Shown: positions 33,978 through 46,209 of the stretch, piece after piece
Layout: every line of letters starts with the position of its first letter
Position numbering within the stretch: the first letter of the stretch is position 1
Assembly (NCBI RefSeq): GCF_900163815.1
Contig: NZ_FUKO01000019.1
Location: 124,001-188,000, forward strand
Direction: 5' to 3'
Length of the DNA: 64,000 nucleotides
Source: Microbacterium esteraromaticum
GTDB taxonomy: Bacteria; Actinomycetota; Actinomycetes; Actinomycetales; Microbacteriaceae
Position numbers and translations under genes: made by a program
The notes under the pieces: model-generated
What the model was told of the DNA's origin: nothing
Database searches by the model: none
What the model saw: only the letters and a program-made list of their open reading frames with translations

Positions 33978-33990
33978 GGGCGTCAGCGGG

Positions 33991-34554
33991 TCAGAGCACC
34001 GGCCATTCGACGGGCGTGCAGTCATCGGAGGCGAGTAGCCCGGCGACCCAGCCGTCGTCGCGCCCGCGTGAGCTGGTCAGGCACTGGCGCAGCATCCCCT
34101 CGTAGCGGAAGCCGAGCGCCCGCGCGGTGCGAGCCGATGCGACATTGCCGACAACGGCCCGCCAGGACAGGCGCGCGAGCCCGAGTTCAGCGAAGGCCCA
34201 GTCGATGACGGCACGCGAGGCTTCGGTCATCACTCCGGCGCCACGATGCGCGGGCGCGCTCCAGTAGCCGAGCTCTGCCTCTCCGCCATGCGCATGCGCG
34301 ACGATGCGGTGCAAGCCGACCATGCCGGCCAGCTGACCGTCGCGACGCACGGCCCACACCGTCTCGGCGTTGTCAGCCCACCAGTCGGCGACAAGATGCA
34401 CGAAGTCGACGGCGTCGTCGCGCGTGTACGGGCTGGGCACGGTCGTCCAGCGCGGGATCTCCGGGTCCTGGCACGCCGCCGTGATCGCATCCGCGTCGGC
34501 TTCGGTCGGAATGCTGAGCACGAGGCGGTTCGTGCGCAGGGTGATCGGCTCCAT
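33991..34554 (-). CDS. GNAT-family N-acetyltransferase, RimJ/RimL-like
   Basis: The 187-residue protein begins TLRTNRLVLSIPTEADADAI, has the acetyl-CoA motif A region YWSAPAHRGAGVMTEASRAV and the RimJ-type SARTARALGFRYEG. Such enzymes acetylate protein N-termini, antibiotics or small amines; the substrate is unknown. It is divergent from the EamA transporter gene with a 75-base gap. There is no ribosome site; TACGCT lies six bases before ATG 34554. Confidence 0.85.
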   Translation of the reverse strand: MEPITLRTNRLVLSIPTEADADAITAACQDPEIPRWTTVPSPYTRDDAVDFVHLVADWWADNAETVWAVRRDGQLAGMVGLHRIVAHAHGGEAELGYWSAPAHRGAGVMTEASRAVIDWAFAELGLARLSWRAVVGNVASARTARALGFRYEGMLRQCLTSSRGRDDGWVAGLLASDDCTPVEWPVL

Positions 34555-34560
34555 CGCACC

Positions 34561-34566
34561 AGCGTA
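34561..34566 (-). promoter_or_regulatory. -10 box of a leaderless promoter for the GNAT gene
   Basis: TACGCT on the minus strand, six bases before ATG 34554. Confidence 0.5.
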
Positions 34567-34629
34567 GTGAGCTCGGTAGGCTTTCGAGGGCCGTCGGCCG
34601 AGCTTTCAGCGCACAGAAGAGGGGGCATC

Positions 34630-35586
34630 GTGAACGCGAAGCAGTCCTCTCCGCGCGGTGTCCTCGTCTCAGTGCTCGCCTCGGTCCTGTTCGGGCTCAT
34701 ATTCTTCCTCGCTGGCGTGCTGAGCTCCTCGGCAGAGGTGGTCTTCGCCTGGCGGATCCTCATCACATTCGCCTGCTATGCGCTGGCGCTGTCGCATCCA
34801 CTCGCCCGTGAGCAGCTGCGCCTGCTCGGCAGGCGCCTGCGCTCGCGCTGGTGGATGTCCTTTCTGCTGGTGGGGCTGGCTGCGATCATCGGCTTCCAGC
34901 TCTGGCTCTTCATGTGGGCGCCGATGCACGGGCATGCGCTGGACACGTCGCTGGGGTATCTGCTGCTGCCGATCTGTCTCGTGCTGGGTGGGCGCTTCGT
35001 ATTGAAAGCGCCGGTCAGCCGCATGCAATGGGCCGTCGTCGCTCTGGCGACCGTCGCGATCGCGGTGAAGCTCGCGGCCACCCCGCAGCTGTCGTGGGTC
35101 ACGCTGGCGATCTGCCTGCCGTACACGGTCTATTTCGTCGTGCGCCAGCGGTTCGGACTCGATGGCCCGATCGTCTTCGGCGCAGAATCGCTGCTGATGC
35201 TGCCGGTGGCCGTGGCATTCCTGCTTGCCGCGACTCCCGGAGTCATCGCTCCGGCAGAGCTCGCCGGCCTCGCGGGGATCGGAATCGCCAGCGCGGCGGC
35301 GATGTCGCTGTACCTCGCCGCCGCAGCTCTCCTGCCGCTGCCGGTCTTCGGCCTGCTCAGCTATGTCGAGCCCGTGCTCCTGGTCGGCATCGCGCTCCTG
35401 CTCGGCGAGCGGATGCAGGGCGCGGACGGCTGGGTCTACCTCATCCTCGCCGTCGCGCTCACGGTCTTGGCGGTCGAAGGGTTCCGCGTCTCTCGGCGTG
35501 CGCGCCGCGCGCGACCAGAGCTTCCGCCGCCGAGCGTGCCGGGCGCTCCCGGCATCGGCGAGCCCGATGTCGATCGACGCGACTAG
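34630..35586 (+). CDS. EamA/DMT-family transporter, RarD-like
   Basis: This 318-residue membrane protein has ten predicted helices arranged as two EamA-like halves, with the RarD-like opening ASVLFGLIFFLAGVL and the late helix VFGLLSYVEPVLLVGIALLL. It probably exports a small metabolite; RarD itself has no settled substrate. GTG 34630 (VNAKQSSPRG) is chosen behind agaaga-ggggg; TAGGCT at 34577-34582 may be its -10. The gene ends ten bases before mfd, whose -10 box overlaps its stop. Confidence 0.85.
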   Translation: MNAKQSSPRGVLVSVLASVLFGLIFFLAGVLSSSAEVVFAWRILITFACYALALSHPLAREQLRLLGRRLRSRWWMSFLLVGLAAIIGFQLWLFMWAPMHGHALDTSLGYLLLPICLVLGGRFVLKAPVSRMQWAVVALATVAIAVKLAATPQLSWVTLAICLPYTVYFVVRQRFGLDGPIVFGAESLLMLPVAVAFLLAATPGVIAPAELAGLAGIGIASAAAMSLYLAAAALLPLPVFGLLSYVEPVLLVGIALLLGERMQGADGWVYLILAVALTVLAVEGFRVSRRARRARPELPPPSVPGAPGIGEPDVDRRD

Positions 35587-35589
35587 AAT
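35584..35589 (+). promoter_or_regulatory. -10 box of a leaderless promoter for mfd
   Basis: TAGAAT, overlapping the stop of the preceding gene, ends six bases before GTG 35596. Confidence 0.5.
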
Positions 35590-35595
35590 CATCCA

Positions 35596-38500
35596 GTGAC
35601 TGTTCCGGGGATTCTGCGCGCCTTGGAAGAGGCGAACCTGTACCGTGATGCCCTCACCTGGGCGAAGACCGACGCCGAGATCTCGGCCGTCGACGGGCTC
35701 GATGCCCCGATCCTTGCGGGGCTGATCGAAAAACGCGCTGCGGCCGGGCATCCGGCATCCGCTCTCGTGATCACCCCGACCGGGCGCCGCGCGGAGTCTG
35801 TCGCCGCCGCGCTGGGGTCATACCTGGGCGAAGCCGAGATCCTCATCTTTCCGGCATGGGAGACGTTGCCGCACGAGCGGCTGAGTCCGAGCCCCGACAC
35901 TGTCGGCCAGCGACTGGACACGCTGCGCCGCATCACCACCTGGAACGGTGAGAAGCCGCTGATCGTGGTGGCATCCGTGCGCGCGGCGCTGCAGCCGCTG
36001 GCGGCGAACCTCGGCGACGCTGTGCCGCTCGAGCTGCGCGTCGGCGGCCGCGGCATCGAGCTCGAGCAGGCCATCGAACAGCTCGTGGAGCGCGCCTATT
36101 CGCGCGTGGACATGGTCTCCCGCCGCGGCGAATTCGCGGTGCGCGGCGGCATCCTCGATGTCTTCCCGCCGACGGCAGACCATCCGCTGCGCGTGGAGTT
36201 CTTCGGCGACGAGGTCGACCAGATCCGTGCCTTCTCGGTCGCCGATCAGCGCTCGCTGCCGGGCGATGTCGCATCCATCGAGCTGCCCGCCAGCCGCGAG
36301 CTGCTGCTGACCGCTGAGGTGCGCGAGCGCGCGGGTGCTCTCGTCGCCGGCTTCCCTGCAATCGCCGGGATGCTGGAGAAGATGTCCGAAGGCATTCCCG
36401 TGGAGGGAATGGAATCGCTGCTTCCGGCCGTCGCCGGGCCACTGGTGACTCTGGCCGAGTACCTCCCCGCGGGATCCGCGACGGCCATCGTCGATCCTGA
36501 ACGCGCCAGCGCGCGTGCTCAGAACCTCGGCGAGACCAACCGGGAGTTCCTCGAGGCCGCATGGAGCGCTGCCACCTCCGGCGCATCCGCGCCGATCGAT
36601 GCCTCTTCGATGCTCAGTGCGCGTCTCAGCGCCGGCGACTTCGTCTCGATCGCGCGGCTGCGCGAGATCGTCCACGAGCGCGATGGCGTCTGGTGGCGGC
36701 TCAGCCCGTTCGCGACCGATGACGACGACGCCGCGAACCTCGATTCCTCGGTGATCCCGTCTTTCCACGGCAACGTCGACGGCGCGATCGCGTTCGTCGA
36801 GGCACGGCTGGGTGAGGGGTGGCGCGTGGTCGTCGTCGCCTCGGGGCAAGGGCTCGTCGAGCGTGCGCGCGACGTGCTCAGCGATCGCGGCCTGGCCGCC
36901 CGTGTGCTGACCGAGCTCATCGACGCGCCGGATGCCGGAGTCGCGAGCCTTCTCGTCGGATCGGTGGAGTCCGGGTTCCAGGTGCCGGAGGCGCGCCTCG
37001 CCGTGCTCAGCGACAACGAGTTCTACGGTCGCACGGTCGGCGGCGATCAGCGCGTGGTGCGCAAACTCGCCTCGCGGCGGCGGAACGTCGTCGATCCGCT
37101 GCAGCTGAAGCAGGGCGACTACGTCGTGCACACCACCCATGGCATCGGACGCTTCATCGAGCTCACCAAGCGCGAGGTCTCCTCTGGCGGGCGCAACGCC
37201 ACCAAGACCACTCGCGAATACCTCGTGCTCGAGTACGCCCCGTCCAAACGCGGCTACCCGGGTGACAAGCTCTACGTGCCCACCGACCAGCTCGACCTGC
37301 TCTCGAAGTACGTCGGCGGCGAAGCCCCGACTCTGTCGAAGATGGGCGGCAGCGACTGGTCGGCGGCGAAGGGCAAGGCGCGCAAGGCCGTGCGCGACAT
37401 CGCGGTCGAGCTCGTCAAGCTGTACTCAGCGCGGATGAGCGCCAAGGGCTACGCTTTCGGACCCGATACCCCCTGGCAGCGCGAGTTGGAAGAGGCGTTC
37501 CCCTTCGCCGAGACACCCGACCAGCTGCAGACGATCGATGAGATCAAGGCAGATATGGAGCGCCCGATCCCGATGGACCGGCTGCTGAGCGGTGACGTCG
37601 GCTTCGGCAAGACCGAGGTGGCGATCCGCGCCGCGTTCAAGGCGATCCAGGAGGGCAAGCAGGTCGCCATGCTCGTGCCGACGACGCTGCTCGTCAAACA
37701 GCACATGGAGACGTTCACCGAGCGCTTCGCCGGGTTCCCAGTGCAGGTGCGCGCGCTCTCGCGCTTCCAGACCGACAAAGAGGCGCGGCTCACCCTGCAG
37801 GGGGTCCTGGACGGCTCGGTCGACATGGTCATCGGCACCCACCGCATCCTCACCGACAAGGTGATCTTCAAAGATCTCGGGCTGATGATCATCGACGAGG
37901 AGCAGCGCTTCGGTGTCGAGCACAAGGACACGCTGAAGAAGATGAAGACGAATGTCGACATCCTCGCGATGAGTGCCACGCCGATTCCGCGCACGCTCGA
38001 GATGGCCGTCACCGGCATCCGCGAGATGTCGACCTTGGCGACCCCGCCCGAGGACCGGCATCCGATCCTCTCCTTCGTCGGGCCCCGCAGCGACAAGCAG
38101 ATGGCTGCGGCGATCCGGCGCGAGATCCTGCGCGAAGGACAGGTGTTCTTCGTGCACAACAGGGTGCAGTCGATCCAGCGCGTGGCATCGGAGCTCGCCG
38201 AACTCGTACCCGAGGCGCGGATCGCCGTCGCGCACGGAAAGATGGGCGAGCATCAGCTCGAGCAGGTTGTCGACGATTTCTGGGAGCGCAAGTACGACGT
38301 GCTGGTCTCGACGACGATCATCGAGACCGGGCTCGACATCTCGAACGCGAACACGATCATCATCGATCGCGCCGACAAGTACGGCCTCTCGCAGCTGCAC
38401 CAGTTGCGCGGGCGCGTGGGACGCGGACGTGAGCGCGCGTACGCGTACTTCCTGTATGACGAGATGAAGCCGCTCAGCGAGACCGCTGCCGACCGGCTGC

Positions 38501-39156
38501 AGACCATCGCCGTGAACAACGAGCTCGGTTCGGGCATGCAGGTGGCGCTGAAGGATCTCGAGCTGCGCGGCGCGGGCAACATGCTCGGCGCCGAGCAGGC
38601 CGGCCATATCGCCGGCGTCGGCTTCGATCTGTATCTGCGGATGATCGGCGAGGCTGTCGCGACGTTCCGCGGTGACGAGACGTCGTCGGATGTCGAACTG
38701 CGGCTCGAGCTGCCCGTGGATGCAAGAATCCCCGAGCACTACATCGACAGTGAGCGCTTGCGGCTGGAGGCATACCAGAAGCTGTCTGCGGCAGCCGGTG
38801 CCTCGGCTGCCGATGAGGCGATCGACCTCGTGGTCGAGGAGCTGGTGGACCGGTACGGAGCTTTCCCCGACGAGGTGACGACGCTCGTCGCGGTTGCGCG
38901 GCTGCGTCGCCGGGCCGCACGTGCAGGGCTCACCGACGTCGTTGCAATGGGCTCGAACCTGCGCATCGCCCCCGCCCGCTTCGAGGACTCGATGAAGGTG
39001 CGCCTGCAGCGCCTGTACCCGAAGGCGAAGCTCGTCGGCGGGGGAGAGGCGCTCGTGGTGCCGATGCCCGGCCCCGACGGCCCTGCACTCATCGAATGGG
39101 TCGGCAACCTGTTCACCGCGATGTTCCCCGAACCGGTGAAGGCCGCGACCGACTGA
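35596..39156 (+). CDS. mfd: transcription-repair coupling factor
   Basis: This is a full-length Mfd of 1186 residues. The UvrB-like N-terminal module (1-350) is followed by the CarD-like RNA-polymerase-interaction domain near residue 500 (LKQGDYVVHTTHGIGRF). The RecG-like motor then carries Walker A LLSGDVGFGKTE near 668 and the DEEQ box near 766 with SATPIPRTLEMA. The C-terminal TRCF domain follows. Mfd removes RNA polymerase stalled at lesions and recruits UvrA. GTG 35596 is fixed by the -10 box TAGAAT six bases upstream. Confidence 0.97.
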   Translation: MTVPGILRALEEANLYRDALTWAKTDAEISAVDGLDAPILAGLIEKRAAAGHPASALVITPTGRRAESVAAALGSYLGEAEILIFPAWETLPHERLSPSPDTVGQRLDTLRRITTWNGEKPLIVVASVRAALQPLAANLGDAVPLELRVGGRGIELEQAIEQLVERAYSRVDMVSRRGEFAVRGGILDVFPPTADHPLRVEFFGDEVDQIRAFSVADQRSLPGDVASIELPASRELLLTAEVRERAGALVAGFPAIAGMLEKMSEGIPVEGMESLLPAVAGPLVTLAEYLPAGSATAIVDPERASARAQNLGETNREFLEAAWSAATSGASAPIDASSMLSARLSAGDFVSIARLREIVHERDGVWWRLSPFATDDDDAANLDSSVIPSFHGNVDGAIAFVEARLGEGWRVVVVASGQGLVERARDVLSDRGLAARVLTELIDAPDAGVASLLVGSVESGFQVPEARLAVLSDNEFYGRTVGGDQRVVRKLASRRRNVVDPLQLKQGDYVVHTTHGIGRFIELTKREVSSGGRNATKTTREYLVLEYAPSKRGYPGDKLYVPTDQLDLLSKYVGGEAPTLSKMGGSDWSAAKGKARKAVRDIAVELVKLYSARMSAKGYAFGPDTPWQRELEEAFPFAETPDQLQTIDEIKADMERPIPMDRLLSGDVGFGKTEVAIRAAFKAIQEGKQVAMLVPTTLLVKQHMETFTERFAGFPVQVRALSRFQTDKEARLTLQGVLDGSVDMVIGTHRILTDKVIFKDLGLMIIDEEQRFGVEHKDTLKKMKTNVDILAMSATPIPRTLEMAVTGIREMSTLATPPEDRHPILSFVGPRSDKQMAAAIRREILREGQVFFVHNRVQSIQRVASELAELVPEARIAVAHGKMGEHQLEQVVDDFWERKYDVLVSTTIIETGLDISNANTIIIDRADKYGLSQLHQLRGRVGRGRERAYAYFLYDEMKPLSETAADRLQTIAVNNELGSGMQVALKDLELRGAGNMLGAEQAGHIAGVGFDLYLRMIGEAVATFRGDETSSDVELRLELPVDARIPEHYIDSERLRLEAYQKLSAAAGASAADEAIDLVVEELVDRYGAFPDEVTTLVAVARLRRRAARAGLTDVVAMGSNLRIAPARFEDSMKVRLQRLYPKAKLVGGGEALVVPMPGPDGPALIEWVGNLFTAMFPEPVKAATD

Positions 39157-39199
39157 GAACATCCGGGGTGCATACCCGGCAACCGGGCATCCTTCGGAC

Positions 39200-39205
39200 T
39201 AGTCT
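39200..39205 (+). promoter_or_regulatory. -10 box of a leaderless promoter for the hexapeptide protein
   Basis: TAGTCT ends six bases before ATG 39212. Confidence 0.5.
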
Positions 39206-39211
39206 GGCCGC

Positions 39212-39808
39212 ATGATCTACGAGCACCTCGGGTCTCGGCCCCGCATCCATGACACGGCCGTCGTGGCGCCGACAGCGGTGATTTCCGGCGATGTGGAGAT
39301 CGGGCCGGATTGCCAGGTGCTGCACGGCGCCATCATCACGGCCGAAGGCGGGCCGATCCGGCTCGGCGAGCACGTGATCGTGATGGAGAACGCGCTGATC
39401 CGGGCGACGGCGGCGGATGCTGTGCACATCGGCCCGCATACGCTCATCGGCACACTCGCGAGCATCGCGGGTGCGACCATCGGCGCCGAGGTCTTCTTCG
39501 CCTCCGGTGCGCGGGTGTTCAACGGCGCGCACGTCGGTGATCGATGTGAGGTTCGGGTGCATGCGATCGTGCATCGCCGTGCAGTGCTACCGGAGGGGAC
39601 GGTCGTGCCGATCGGCTGGGTGGCGGTGGGCGATCCCGTGCAGCTGCTCTCCCCGGACCAGCACGAGGAGATCGCCGCCGCGCAGCCGGAGCTCGACTTT
39701 CCCGGCTATGTGTTCGGAGTCGACCGCGACACGCCTGATCTCATGGTGCAGCTCACCGAGCGCTATGGTCGCTCGCTGGCGCGCCACGCCGACGACCGCG
39801 AGCTCTGA
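39212..39808 (+). CDS. left-handed beta-helix (hexapeptide-repeat) protein, gamma-carbonic-anhydrase-like
   Basis: The 198-residue product has the repeating [LIV]-G-x4 pattern of a left-handed beta helix (VVAPTAVISGDVEIGPDC, LIGTLASIAGATIGAEVF) and a C-terminal helix. It resembles YrdA/PaaY-type gamma carbonic anhydrases, but where active enzymes carry the paired zinc His residues it shows LIGTLASIAGA, so at least part of the zinc site is absent. It may be an acyltransferase or an inactive relative. It stands alone behind mfd. Confidence 0.8.
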   Translation: MIYEHLGSRPRIHDTAVVAPTAVISGDVEIGPDCQVLHGAIITAEGGPIRLGEHVIVMENALIRATAADAVHIGPHTLIGTLASIAGATIGAEVFFASGARVFNGAHVGDRCEVRVHAIVHRRAVLPEGTVVPIGWVAVGDPVQLLSPDQHEEIAAAQPELDFPGYVFGVDRDTPDLMVQLTERYGRSLARHADDREL

Positions 39809-39837
39809 CTCGCCTGGCATCCCCGCCCGCCCGTTAC

Positions 39838-39902
39838 CCGTCTATATGGCACAAAGTCTCGGAATTCGATCGGAATACCGAGACTTTGCGCCATATAGAC
39901 GG
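39838..39902. repeat. 65-bp palindromic element, family 1 copy B
   Basis: Long complementary arms: 39838-39862 (ccgtctatatggc, then acaaagtctcgg) pair with 39878-39902 with one mismatch. It is the inverted, ungapped counterpart of 6451-6515. It lies between two convergent genes in a 146-base gap that otherwise shows nothing. Confidence 0.92.
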
Positions 39903-39954
39903 GGCTCGACGGGGTGAGCGGAGGATCAGGGGGCGGAGGGTCAGGGGCGATGTG

Positions 39955-41397
<1,443 letters not shown>

Positions 41398-41450
41398 TCA
41401 CTTTAGCGTGCGATTCCGAACAATTCTCACGGCGAGGCTTCACGGGTGGG

Positions 41451-44138
<2,688 letters not shown>

Positions 44139-44144
44139 CCTTCG

Positions 44145-44150
44145 AGCGTA
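44145..44150 (-). promoter_or_regulatory. -10 box of a leaderless promoter for ppc
   Basis: TACGCT on the minus strand, six bases before ATG 44138. A 13-base direct repeat (44206-44218 and 44221-44233) lies farther upstream. Confidence 0.5.
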
Positions 44151-44244
44151 TCGCCGGGGGCGAGTGGCTCCGTGCACGATGACGCCGATGGCGGATGCTG
44201 CTGCTTCGGCTCGGTGTTCATCGGCTCGGTGTTTTGTCGGCACG

Positions 44245-44273
44245 CTGTCAGCGAGACAGCGACGATCTACAAT
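44245..44273 (+). promoter_or_regulatory. leaderless promoter of nhaA
   Basis: CTGTCA (44245-44250), a 17-base spacer and TACAAT (44268-44273) end seven bases before ATG 44281, so the start point is expected at or next to the ATG. An inverted repeat (cgctgtc/gacagcg, 44243-44261) covers the -35. Confidence 0.6.
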
Positions 44274-44280
44274 GGAGGGG

Positions 44281-45447
44281 ATGCGCATCTCGGCTAACCC
44301 TCTCCGCGGCCAGCAGTTTCCCGCCGCCCTGCTTCTCGTCGCCGCGGCCCTCGGGCTGCTGCTGGCGAACCTGCCCACGCACGATGGGATCGCGGCGATC
44401 CTCGATGCGCATATCTCGATTCCCGGCACCACGCTGGATATGTCGATTGCGCATTGGATCTCCGACGGTCTGCTGGCGATCTTCTTCCTGATCGTGGCGA
44501 TCGAACTGCGGCACGAGCTCACCCATGGTGAACTCGATTCGCCGCACAAGGCGATGCAGCCGGCGATCGCGGCCGCTGGCGGCGTGATCGTTCCGATCGC
44601 GGTCTACCTGCTGATCGCGGGCGGTGGCGATACGGCCACGGGCTGGCCCATCCCGACCGCGACGGATATCGCCTTCGCCCTGGGTGTGCTGGCGATGTTC
44701 GGCCGGGGACTGCCATCGGGCGTGCGGGTGTTCCTGCTCGCGCTGGCGATTCTCGACGACATCATCGGCATCATCTTCATCGCCGTGCTGTTCGCGCACG
44801 ACGTGGATTGGCTGATGTTCGCTTTCGCGGTCGTCGCTGTCGCGCTCTTCGGCGTGCTCAGTGTCTGGCTGCGCAAGACCGGGTCGGCAGCGATCGCCGT
44901 CCTGATGGGCGTGATCGGCGTCATCGCATGGGGGCTGATGGCGGGCTCGGGAATCCACGCCACCATCGCCGGTGTGCTGCTCGGGCTGGTGATGTCGCCC
45001 GCGCCGGCAGAGCGGCTCAGGCACGGTCTGGAACCCACTGTCAACGGTCTGATCCTCCCGGTCTTCGCGTTCGCTGCCGCGTTCGTGGTGATTCCGCAGG
45101 TCTCGCCGACCGAGCTGTCGCCGGCGTTCTGGGCGATCCTCATCGCCCTGCCTGTCGGCAAGATCATCGGCATCGGCGCATTCGGCTGGCTGGCGATGCA
45201 GCTGCGCCCGCGCGGGACTGCCCCGGCTCTTGGGCTGCCTGATCTGCTCGCAGCTGGAGCGCTGGGTGGTATCGGATTCACGGTGTCGCTGCTGCTGGCG
45301 AACCTCGCCTTCGCTGGAGCCGGTGCCGTGCGCGACGAGGCGATCCTCGGCGTGCTGGGCGGCTCGCTGATCTCGCTGCTGGTGTCGGCGGTCGTCGTCT
45401 CGATGCGAGCGCGGTCGTACCGTCGTCTGGCAGCGGCTGCCGAGTAG
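44281..45447 (+). CDS. nhaA: Na+/H+ antiporter NhaA
   Basis: The product is 388 residues with about twelve membrane helices. The paired aspartates of the ion-binding site are in FLLALAILDDIIGIIFIA, and the LHGELD-type loop appears as ELTHGELDSPHKAMQP. It extrudes sodium in exchange for protons and controls internal pH. ATG 44281 is chosen over ATG 44272 because it fits the promoter spacing. mazG follows nine bases after the stop. Confidence 0.93.
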   Translation: MRISANPLRGQQFPAALLLVAAALGLLLANLPTHDGIAAILDAHISIPGTTLDMSIAHWISDGLLAIFFLIVAIELRHELTHGELDSPHKAMQPAIAAAGGVIVPIAVYLLIAGGGDTATGWPIPTATDIAFALGVLAMFGRGLPSGVRVFLLALAILDDIIGIIFIAVLFAHDVDWLMFAFAVVAVALFGVLSVWLRKTGSAAIAVLMGVIGVIAWGLMAGSGIHATIAGVLLGLVMSPAPAERLRHGLEPTVNGLILPVFAFAAAFVVIPQVSPTELSPAFWAILIALPVGKIIGIGAFGWLAMQLRPRGTAPALGLPDLLAAGALGGIGFTVSLLLANLAFAGAGAVRDEAILGVLGGSLISLLVSAVVVSMRARSYRRLAAAAE

Positions 45448-45456
45448 GAGGCCCCG

Positions 45457-46086
45457 ATGAGTGATCCGCTGCGCGACGCCGCCGACACGATGAGGCAGGT
45501 GCGCGAGCGCTGCGTGTGGTCGCAGCAGATCACTCACCGCGATCTGGTGCCTTATCTCATCGAAGAGTCGCATGAGGTGATCGACGCCGTCGAGTCCGGT
45601 GACCGTGCCGAGCTGCGCGAAGAGCTGGGCGACCTGCTGTGGCAGGTGCTCTTCCACTCGGCTGTCGCCGCGCAGGACCCGGATGATCCGTTCGACGTCG
45701 ACGACGTGGCGCGCGGGCTGAACGAGAAGATGGTTCGTCGGCATCCGCATGTCTTCGGTGATGCGGTCGCGGCGACGCCGGAAGAAGTGCTCGTGCACTG
45801 GAACGCAGCCAAAGCCGCCGAGAAGCGCGAGCGACGCAGTGCGCTCGACGGCATCCCCGTCGGCATGCCCGAGCTGGCGAAAGCGCAGAAGGTGCTCGGG
45901 CGCGCAGCGAAGGTCATCTCCATCCCCGAGCACGTCGACGGCCCCGCATCCGAAGCCGATCTCGGTGATGCGCTGCTCGGTCTGGTTGCTCACGCACGCT
46001 CACAGGGCTGGGATGCCGAGCGCGCACTGCGCGAGCGCCTGCGGACGCTGGAAGCTGACGTCCGCGCCGCCGAAACCTCCGCCTGA
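45457..46086 (+). CDS. mazG: nucleoside triphosphate pyrophosphohydrolase MazG
   Basis: This 209-residue protein has the MazG core with its metal-binding acidic helices (LIEESHEVIDAVESGD, LREELGDLLWQVLFHS) and NEKMVRRHPHVFGD. It hydrolyses NTPs to NMPs and clears aberrant nucleotides. It is shorter than the two-domain E. coli enzyme, with only a partial second repeat. ATG 45457 has a strong ribosome site (taggaggccccg), in contrast to its leaderless neighbour nhaA, and is likely co-transcribed with it. Confidence 0.9.
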   Translation: MSDPLRDAADTMRQVRERCVWSQQITHRDLVPYLIEESHEVIDAVESGDRAELREELGDLLWQVLFHSAVAAQDPDDPFDVDDVARGLNEKMVRRHPHVFGDAVAATPEEVLVHWNAAKAAEKRERRSALDGIPVGMPELAKAQKVLGRAAKVISIPEHVDGPASEADLGDALLGLVAHARSQGWDAERALRERLRTLEADVRAAETSA

Positions 46087-46094
46087 GTCCGGGG

Positions 46095-46150
46095 CATTGG
46101 ATCACTAGCGTCTCGGAAATCAACGCTTCAGCAGCGTTAGTGATCCAACG
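46095..46150. repeat. 56-bp palindromic element, family 2 copy B
   Basis: Arms ttggatcactagcg (46097-46110) and cgttagtgatccaa (46135-46148) pair with one wobble-type mismatch. Length and arms match 21967-22022 without gaps. It lies between the co-directional mazG and hisS genes. Confidence 0.85.
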
Positions 46151-46209
46151 TCGGCGCAGCGTAACCGCACGTCGGCGCGCCGCCGGAGATCCTCTGGAAA
46201 GATAGACGG

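Noticed and set aside
37426..39162. 578-residue minus frame opposite mfd
   Set aside because: A shadow of Mfd with repetitive Arg/His/Asp composition and no start signals.
39212..39808. Annotation as an active carbonic anhydrase
   Set aside because: The paired zinc histidines are not seen at the expected place; kept only as a gamma-CA-like beta-helix protein.
44139..44549. Extension of ppc upstream of ATG 44138
   Set aside because: The extra part is antisense to nhaA and is unlike PEPC N-termini; the -10 box supports 44138.
44248..45993. 581-residue minus frame opposite nhaA and mazG
   Set aside because: It spans two real plus genes and their junction, and its residues are of the shadow type.
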